From Mesorhizobium sp. (lineage in GTDB: Bacteria > Pseudomonadota > Alphaproteobacteria > Rhizobiales > Rhizobiaceae), in the NCBI GenBank assembly GCA_004017275.1, contig SAKE01000010.1:142054-206053 (forward strand): 64,000 bases of DNA. The letters are read 5' to 3'. The notes under the pieces are model-generated. The model made no database searches. It was not told where the DNA came from and worked only from the letters and a program-made list of their open reading frames with translations. The position numbers and the translations under genes are program-made. Below, in pieces: positions 58,836 to 64,000 of this stretch (position 1 is its first letter; every line of letters begins with the position of its first letter).

Positions 58836-58875
58836 ATTTTAAGTCCCTTGCGTCTACCAATTCCGCCACGTCCGC
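58836..58875. repeat. Attachment-site repeat, tRNA-fragment copy (40 bp)
   Basis: Identical over 40 bases to the 5' half of tRNA-Leu at 57,384-57,423, in the same orientation. It lacks the 3' half of the tRNA (sequence before 58,836 is unrelated), so it is not a tRNA gene. It marks the far boundary of the integrated element. Confidence 0.85.
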
Positions 58876-59022
58876 AGGCCAGCCCTTTTCAGATGCCAGA
58901 AACACGCCGTCAAGCCACCTTCTGGCGCTGAAGCATTCCTGATGGCCTGCTGGTGGGAACGAGTTTGGGGCCGCGACCGTTCGGCTGTGAGATTCAGGGA
59001 CAAATGTGGATTGGAGCCTCGA

Positions 59023-59475
59023 ATGGGTGGCGAGTCTGGATCGATGGAAGCGCGGGTCAAAAAGCTGTTCGACAGATATGAGCTGCTTTTCAAGAAGTCG
59101 CTCGGCGGCGATGTCGACATGGACGAGGTCGCATCCGTCTATGCCTCGGCCTTCATCGCGGCATCGCCCGCCGGCGTGGTGGCCGGGAAAAACGATGACC
59201 AGCTCAAGCACACGATGCAGCAAGGCTATGCGCGCTACCGAGCGATCGGCACCAAGGAGATGCGCGTACGGAATATCGGCATCTCACCGATAGACGAGCT
59301 CCATTGCGTTGCCCATGTCGCTTGGTCGTCAACCTATGCCCGCAAGGATCGACCGGACGTTGTGATCGACTTTGACGTCCACTATCTCGTCCAGATCCTG
59401 GACGGAGAGCCAAAAATATTTGGTTGGGTGTCCGGCGATGAGCAGGAGCTTCTGAGGAAGCATGGTATCGGCTGA
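59023..59475 (+). CDS. Hypothetical NTF2/SnoaL-like protein
   Basis: A 150-residue protein: RVKKLFDRYELLFKKSLGG at the N-terminus, then EVASVYASAFIAASPAGVV, LKHTMQQGYARYRAIGTKEM, CVAHVAWSSTYARKDRPDVV and FDVHYLVQILDGEPKIFGWV. The cone-like alpha+beta pattern resembles NTF2/SnoaL folds, which often hold small ligands. GGAG lies 6 bases before the ATG at 59023; 59044 is an alternative. It sits just outside the right boundary of the mobile remnant and converges on the outer-membrane protein gene. Confidence 0.75.
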   Translation: MGGESGSMEARVKKLFDRYELLFKKSLGGDVDMDEVASVYASAFIAASPAGVVAGKNDDQLKHTMQQGYARYRAIGTKEMRVRNIGISPIDELHCVAHVAWSSTYARKDRPDVVIDFDVHYLVQILDGEPKIFGWVSGDEQELLRKHGIG

Positions 59476-59559
59476 GGTCCGTTTCCGCCTCAGTGGGTCG
59501 CCGCATTATGGCGCCGCAAGACGGCGCACGGGCGGTCGACGTTTCGCTTGCGGCCTCTC

Positions 59560-60225
59560 TCAGAACTTGTAGCTCAAATTGATGCCGACCGTATTCAGCT
59601 TCACGTTCTGATCGCGGTCGTTAAAAGGTTCCGGCGCGTCATAGTGCTCGGAGCCGAAATCATAGTAGCGATACTGCGCGCCGACGACGAACTTGTCGGT
59701 CAGCGCGTAGTCGACGCCGGCACCCACGGTCCAGCCGACATTCGTGCGCGTGCCGGCGAACGCCGGACCCGCGACTTGCGATGTTTCGATGCCGGCAAAG
59801 GCGACACCGCCAATGCCGTAGACCAGCAGGCGATCCGCGGCATAGCCGGCCTTGGCGTTGACCGACCCGAACCACTTGATGTCGGTGCCGAATGTGCTTC
59901 CCAGGCCCGATTCCGCCGTTCCGTCGACCGAGGAATAGTTGAGGTCTGCCTCGGCGCCGAGCACCGCCTGGTCGAACTGCCACAGGCCGGCGACATGGCC
60001 GCCGACAAAACCGCCATCAACGTCCGGTGAGGCAGAAAAGGGCGCGCCTTCGGTCCCCGATATATCGGATTGGCCCCAGCCATAGCCGGCCTGCATGCCG
60101 GCATAGTAGCCCGTCCAGTCGAAGCCGGGCGCGGTCATCGGCACGTCGACCGTTGGGTCGGCTGCAAAAGCCGGCACGGCCAGAGCGGCAAGAAAACCGG
60201 CGCTTGCGACCATCAGGCGATGCAT
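59560..60225 (-). CDS. Outer-membrane beta-barrel protein (Omp25/Omp31-like)
   Basis: A 221-residue protein with a signal peptide (residues 1-21, cleavage after AFA). It is an eight-strand-type barrel with alternating strands such as GFDWTGYYAGMQAGYGWGQS, VLGAEADLNYSSVDGT, SVNAKAGYAADRLLVYGIGG and YRYYDFGSEHY. It ends in the outer-membrane insertion signature NLSYKF with terminal Phe. This family is abundant in Brucella and rhizobia and anchors or remodels the outer membrane. Confidence 0.9.
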   Translation of the reverse strand: MHRLMVASAGFLAALAVPAFAADPTVDVPMTAPGFDWTGYYAGMQAGYGWGQSDISGTEGAPFSASPDVDGGFVGGHVAGLWQFDQAVLGAEADLNYSSVDGTAESGLGSTFGTDIKWFGSVNAKAGYAADRLLVYGIGGVAFAGIETSQVAGPAFAGTRTNVGWTVGAGVDYALTDKFVVGAQYRYYDFGSEHYDAPEPFNDRDQNVKLNTVGINLSYKF

Positions 60226-60342
60226 CGAACTCCCCGAAATGACGATTCAGAAAGATCCCTCCGGCGAAGATAACCGCATACGCCGCAAAACGGAATCCCA
60301 TTGTTCAACAATCGCAATCGCCCTGTTGCCGCACGGAATCCC

Positions 60343-61197
60343 CTATTTGGCGTCGATGAAGTCCAGCGCCGCCTGGCTATATTCATCCGGCGCTTGCAGC
60401 ATGGCGAAATGACTGGCGTTGGGTAGGATGATAAGCTTCGCGCCCGGGATGGCAGCGGCGATATATTCGGTGTGTTCGCGCTTGATCGCCTCGTCATGGT
60501 CGCCGGCAACGATCGCCGTCGGCGTGGTTATCTTGGCGAGTTGTTCCTTGGCCCACGCCGGCTCGCTCTCCCACATATGGCTCATCTGCGCCACGAAGGT
60601 GTCATACTGGTCCGGTGTCTTCGACATCTTCTTGTAGTCGCGGCCGGAGCGGTCGATGTAGGCGGCAAAGGTCTTGTTGGTCATCACGCCCGGATCGAGG
60701 CCGTCGGTGGTTACGTTGGCGGCTTGCGCAAAGAGCCTTGTCAGCCGCTCCGGATGATGCAGGGCGATGTCGATACCGATAATTCCGCCATCGCTCCAGC
60801 CGACCAGCGCGGTCTTGTCGATTTTCAGGTAGTCGAGCAGCGCCAGATAGTCCGACGCCATCAAGTCGTAGCCATAGGGCTGCTCGGTGCGGGTGGAACG
60901 ACCGTGACCACGGCTGTCGGCGACTATCACCTTGTGCGTCTTGGAGAGCGTGGCCATCTGGCTGGCCCAGATGTCGGCATGGCCGAGGCCGCCATGGATG
61001 AGCAGCATCGGGTCGCCCGCGCCGAAAACGGCGTAGTACATCTGGATGCCGTTCACCGGCGCATATCCGCTTTGATCAGGCTTGGGCATGGCCGCTGGCT
61101 CCGGCAAGGTCTGCCAACGTTCCTCGGCGGCGGCAAAAGTGGTGGACGCTGCGAACAAGAACAAGATGACGGCGAAGGCTTTCCAAAAACGGGTCAT
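60343..61197 (-). CDS. Exported alpha/beta hydrolase
   Basis: A 284-residue protein with a signal peptide (RFWKAFAVILFLFAASTTFA, cleavage after AAA). The alpha/beta hydrolase core has LLIHGGLGHADIW, a nucleophile in VGWSDGGIIG (Ser before Asp, where most relatives have Leu), acid Asp in VAGDHDEAIK and His in LPNASHFAML. It is related to the hydrolase at 30,014. GGGGGA precedes the ATG. Upstream lies a promoter and early terminator (61,358-61,436) that may control it. Confidence 0.88.
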   Translation of the reverse strand: MTRFWKAFAVILFLFAASTTFAAAEERWQTLPEPAAMPKPDQSGYAPVNGIQMYYAVFGAGDPMLLIHGGLGHADIWASQMATLSKTHKVIVADSRGHGRSTRTEQPYGYDLMASDYLALLDYLKIDKTALVGWSDGGIIGIDIALHHPERLTRLFAQAANVTTDGLDPGVMTNKTFAAYIDRSGRDYKKMSKTPDQYDTFVAQMSHMWESEPAWAKEQLAKITTPTAIVAGDHDEAIKREHTEYIAAAIPGAKLIILPNASHFAMLQAPDEYSQAALDFIDAK

Positions 61198-61357
61198 GTT
61201 TCCCCCTTGCGGCTCGGTCCACAATCAGCATCGCGTTTTAGCCGGATTAGTCAACGAGCTCAGCCTGCACCGGATGTCGGACCCAGGGCCACGAACCCGG
61301 GTTAACGGGTTCCTTCGGAGCCTTTCGCCGGCGCGTTGGCTGACGGAGCATCAAACG

Positions 61358-61436
61358 AAAAACCCGCCTTTGCGGGTCACCAGTGCAAATCAGCACCATG
61401 GACGAATATGTAGCATAGCTGAGGGCACGGAGTCAA
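61358..61436 (-). promoter_or_regulatory. Promoter with immediate terminator: leader RNA or short ncRNA
   Basis: On the minus strand TTGACT (61,436-61,431), a 17-base spacer and CTACAT (61,413-61,408) form a near-consensus alphaproteobacterial sigma-70 promoter. A start near 61,401 gives an RNA of about 45 bases ending in a terminator at 61,377-61,358 (ACCCGC / GCGGGT, then TTTTT). An ATG at 61,399 opens a 50-codon frame (MVLICTGDPQRRVF...) to 61,247, which could be leaderless. Either it is a tiny RNA or an attenuation leader for the hydrolase at 61,197. Confidence 0.5.
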
Positions 61437-61600
61437 GAAAAAATTCCTATCGTGGAAGCTACCGCAAAAGCGGCCAACACCGCCGAACGGGCGGCCGCGA
61501 GGCGTTTTGTTAACCTGAGTTCGGAGCCCTGATGTCGGACCGACGGCTCTGGCGGCGCCCGCCGACATTTGCGACACTGGCCGCAACCGAGGAATCGCCA

Positions 61601-63421
61601 ATGACGAAAGCCAAGCCTGCAAGGCCCGCAAAACCCAAACCCTGGACCGAGACCGCGACGCAGCTGGTCGATGTCGCCATGGGCCGCAAGCCCGCCGACC
61701 TGGTCGTCCGCAACGGCCGCTGGGTGAATGTCCATTCGGGCGAGATCATCGCCGGCACCGACATCGCCATTGCCGGCGGGCGCTTCGCCTATTGCGGGCC
61801 TGATGCCAGCCATGCCATCGGCCAGGGCGTCACCAAGGTGGTCGACGCCGGCGGGCGCTACCTTGTGCCCGGCCTCTGCGACGCGCATATGCATGTCGAA
61901 AGCGGCATGGTGACGGTGACCGAGTTCTGCCGTGCCGTCATTCCGCACGGCACCACCTCGATGTTCATCGACCCGCACGAGATCGCCAATGTGCTGGGCT
62001 TGGCCGGAGTGCGGCTGATGCATGACGAGGCCGTCGCCATGCCCATCAACGTGCACGTGCAGATGCCGTCCTGCGTGCCCTCGGCGCCGGGGCTGGAACA
62101 TGCCGGCGCCGAGCTGACGGTCGCCGATGTGGCGGAAGCGATGACCTGGGAAAACATCATCGGCCTGGGCGAGGTGATGAATTTTCCCGGTGTCGCGGCC
62201 AATGATCCTGTCATGTCGGGCGAGATCGCCGCGACGGTCAAGGCAGGCAAGACGGTCGGCGGCCACTATGCTTCGCGCGATCTCGGCCTGCCGTTCCACG
62301 GCTATGTCGCCGGCGGCCCCGAGGACGACCATGAGGGCACGCGCGCCGAGGACGCCATTGCCCGCGTGCGCCAAGGCATGAAGGCGATGCTGCGGCTGGG
62401 CTCGGCCTGGTACGACGTCGCCTCGCAGATCAAGGCGGTGACGGAGAGCGGCATCGATCCGCGCAACTTCATCCTGTGCACCGACGACAGTCATTCCGGC
62501 ACGCTGGTCCAGGAAGGCCATATGGACCGCGTGGTGCGCCACGCCATCCAACAGGGGTTGAAGCCGGTGACGGCGATCCAGATGGCGACGCTCAACACCG
62601 CCCAGCATTTCAAATTGGAACGCGAGATCGGCTCGATTGCGCCAGGGCGGCTGGCCGACCTGCTGATCGTCTCGGATCTCGCCGCAATGACCATCGATGA
62701 GGTCTATGCACGCGGCGTCAGGCTGGCCAAGGGCGGCAAGCTCGAAATCGACATCCCGGCCTATGATTATCCGAAGACGGCGAAGAACACGGTCAAGCTC
62801 GGCAAGAAGCTGAAGGGCGGCGACTTCGATATCGCCGCGCCCAAGGGCGCCAACGAGGTGCGGGTGCGTGTCATCGGCGTCATCGAGAACCAGGCGCCGA
62901 CGCGTGCGCTGGAGGCCGATCTGCCGGTCGAGGACGGGCTGGTCGCCATGGATCGCCGCAACGATGTCTGCCAGATCGCGCTGGTCGAGCGGCACCGGGG
63001 CACGGGCGGCGTCACCAACGCCTTCGTCTCCGGCTTCGGCTACATGGGCGACTGCGCCCTGGCGTCGAGCGTCGCGCATGACGCCCACCACATCATCTGC
63101 GTCGGCACCAACAAGCAGGACATGGCGCTGGCCGTAAACCGTCTGGGCGAGGTCGGCGGCGGCGTGGTGCTGTTCTCCAAGGGCAAGGAACTGGCGCTGG
63201 TCGAAATGCCGATCGCCGGGCTGATGTCGGACGAGCGGGCCGAGATCGTCGCGGCCAAGGCCGAGAAGCTGACCGAGGCGATGCGCAAGATGGGCTGTTC
63301 GCTGAACAACGCCTACATGCAGCACTCGCTGCTGGCGCTGGTCGTCATTCCCGAGCTCAGGATTTCGGACGTCGGCCTGATCGACGTGACGACGTTCCAG
63401 AAGGTCGATTTGTTCGTTTAG
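61601..63421 (+). CDS. ade: Adenine deaminase
   Basis: Adenine deaminase converts adenine to hypoxanthine with release of ammonia, part of purine salvage. The 606-residue amidohydrolase has DAHMHVESGMVTVTEFCRAV with the metal His pair, HGTTSMFIDPHEIANVLG, and ILCTDDSHSGTLVQEGHMDR with the metal-binding Asp. Deaminase-specific parts are GLGEVMNFPGV and GGVTNAFVSGFGYMGDCALA. The start at 61601 follows GAGGAATCG. Single gene on the (+) strand. Confidence 0.95.
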   Translation: MTKAKPARPAKPKPWTETATQLVDVAMGRKPADLVVRNGRWVNVHSGEIIAGTDIAIAGGRFAYCGPDASHAIGQGVTKVVDAGGRYLVPGLCDAHMHVESGMVTVTEFCRAVIPHGTTSMFIDPHEIANVLGLAGVRLMHDEAVAMPINVHVQMPSCVPSAPGLEHAGAELTVADVAEAMTWENIIGLGEVMNFPGVAANDPVMSGEIAATVKAGKTVGGHYASRDLGLPFHGYVAGGPEDDHEGTRAEDAIARVRQGMKAMLRLGSAWYDVASQIKAVTESGIDPRNFILCTDDSHSGTLVQEGHMDRVVRHAIQQGLKPVTAIQMATLNTAQHFKLEREIGSIAPGRLADLLIVSDLAAMTIDEVYARGVRLAKGGKLEIDIPAYDYPKTAKNTVKLGKKLKGGDFDIAAPKGANEVRVRVIGVIENQAPTRALEADLPVEDGLVAMDRRNDVCQIALVERHRGTGGVTNAFVSGFGYMGDCALASSVAHDAHHIICVGTNKQDMALAVNRLGEVGGGVVLFSKGKELALVEMPIAGLMSDERAEIVAAKAEKLTEAMRKMGCSLNNAYMQHSLLALVVIPELRISDVGLIDVTTFQKVDLFV

Positions 63422-63494
63422 GGTTGTCGATATTCAGCCGATGCCGGCGAGGCAATCGTTTTCGGTTTCGATTCTACCCTTTGCCGAGCGCCGG

Positions 63495-63550
63495 CGCCGC
63501 CCCTCATCGCCCTGCCGGGCACTTCTCCCCGTAGAGTGACGGGGAGAAGG
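63495..63550. repeat. Palindromic repeat (family A)
   Basis: A copy with CGCCGCCCCTCATCGCCCTG, then CCGGGCACTTCTCCCCG and TAGAGTGACGGGGAGAAGG, oriented as at 39,247 and 5,430. The IS-like sequence begins about 6 bases after it, so the IS may have inserted at the repeat. Confidence 0.8.
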
Positions 63551-63555
63551 GGGCT

Positions 63556-64000
63556 GTGTCCGAACCGGATAGATAGGTAACAGAATGGACCGATTGCATA
63601 GGTGACAGTTTTCTCCCTCGCCGGGAGGACCGGCGATGGTTTGGCGAGAAACTGGCATCATGGACGAGCGGCTTCGGTTTGTAGTGGACTGCCTTTCGGA
63701 CGACGAAACGATGAGCGAGCTATGTGCGGCCTACTGCATATCGCGCAAGTGCGGGTACAAATGGCTGGGTCGCTACCGGGAGTTCGGCCCGGAAGGTTTG
63801 CACGATCGGCCGCGTGCGCCGCTCAATCATGGGCGGGCGACGGCTCTGGACCTTGTCGAGCGGATCGTCGCGGCCAAGGAGGCGCATCCGCTGTGGGGTC
63901 CCAAGAAGATCGTGGCGCGGCTCAAGCGCGATGCTTGCGATCTGGCCTGGCCGACGCCGATGCACATGGTGGCCAGCGCATAACGGCCGCCACGCTCGCG
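63556..64000 (+). mobile_element. Left end of an IS481-type insertion sequence
   Basis: The sequence from about 63,556 (TGTGTCCGAACCGG) leads into CATAGGTGACAGTTTTCTCC and then a transposase frame. The left end resembles IS481-family termini, which often start TGT and contain AGGTGACAG-type motifs. The element runs off the right edge. The exact terminus cannot be set without the right-hand inverted repeat. Confidence 0.6.
63636..63983 (+). pseudogene. IS481-family transposase, N-terminal part, disrupted
   Basis: The 115-residue frame opens MVWRETGIMDERLRFVVDCL and contains MSELCAAYCISRKCGYKWLG (the HTH), GPEGLHDRPRAPLNHGRAT and HPLWGPKKIVARL, all typical of IS481-family transposases. The expected AWP.PST.G...RHGL segment reads AWPTPMHMVASA and then stops at 63,983. 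The usual protein of about 350-400 residues with the DDE core is thus cut short by a frameshift or nonsense change before the window ends. Confidence 0.8.

Noticed and set aside
61433..63325. 630-residue minus-strand frame opposite adenine deaminase
   Set aside because: A shadow frame of a clear (+) gene, common in high-GC DNA; no domain content.

Overview
The window reads as a chromosomal segment of an alphaproteobacterium of the order Hyphomicrobiales, most likely Mesorhizobium or a close relative. The case rests on high GC throughout, purC-purS-purQ order with a small interposed gene, an F1-ATPase zeta subunit (DUF1476), DUF1127/DUF982/DUF2188/DUF1176 proteins, class II ribonucleotide reductase (nrdJ), an Omp25/31-type porin-like protein and many copies of rhizobial palindromic intergenic repeats. 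Genus is inferred from gene content and protein flavour; no database was consulted.

Layout. 1-8.5 kb: purine synthesis (purC, purS, coiled-coil ORF, purQ; purB separately), ATPase zeta subunit, an HpcH/HpaI aldolase, small hydrolase, VOC protein and DUF proteins. 8.5-17.7 kb: a peptidase/oligomer hydrolase of family S58 coupled to a branched-chain-amino-acid-type binding protein, then a (+) cluster of flavin reductase, MoxR ATPase, CoxE-like vWA protein, RidA, two XdhC-family proteins and a MoeA-like/MocA-like fusion. That cluster is a maturation set for a molybdenum hydroxylase whose structural subunits are not in the window. 17.7-29.1 kb: DUF proteins, a Tas-like aldo/keto reductase, a class V aminotransferase-fold protein, then a (-) strand run of dimethylformamidase-like protein, class III aminotransferase, BKACE (beta-keto acid cleavage) enzyme, SSAT-like acetyltransferase and acetylpolyamine-amidohydrolase-like protein. 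This run looks like an amide/amine catabolic pathway and is the most interesting metabolic unit here. 29-41 kb: assorted hydrolases, a 2OG oxygenase, undecaprenyl-diphosphatase, a GH25 lipoprotein, a GcvA-type LysR regulator divergent from a DUF1127 gene, and small secreted proteins (one apparently frameshifted in its signal peptide).

41.2-42.85 kb is AT-richer and accessory-like: solitary HicB, ImmA/IrrE peptidase, a 47-residue protein, paired hairpins and a candidate small RNA. 42.85-55.6 kb is nrdJ (with NrdR boxes upstream) plus housekeeping genes: PilZ, two Nudix enzymes, gpt, a universal stress protein, CinA-like protein and an old-yellow-enzyme reductase. 55.6-58.9 kb is a scar of mobile DNA: a toxin-antitoxin remnant, tRNA-Leu(UAA), a frameshifted tyrosine integrase, two small membrane proteins, and a perfect 40-bp duplication of the 5' half of the tRNA that marks the far end of the element. 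59-64 kb returns to core genes (porin-like protein, alpha/beta hydrolase with a promoter-terminator leader, adenine deaminase) and ends in a disrupted IS481-type transposase.

Gaps of more than 300 bases without a confident gene are 19,615-19,946 (possible promoter for the DUF1127 gene and a strong (+) terminator), 29,104-29,501 (large inverted repeat), 32,569-32,903 (repeat modules), 39,193-39,587 (repeats), 46,630-47,318 (NrdR boxes, a hairpin, one lone DnaA-box-like site) and 55,627-56,443 (degenerate coding debris). No CRISPR array or rRNA was seen.
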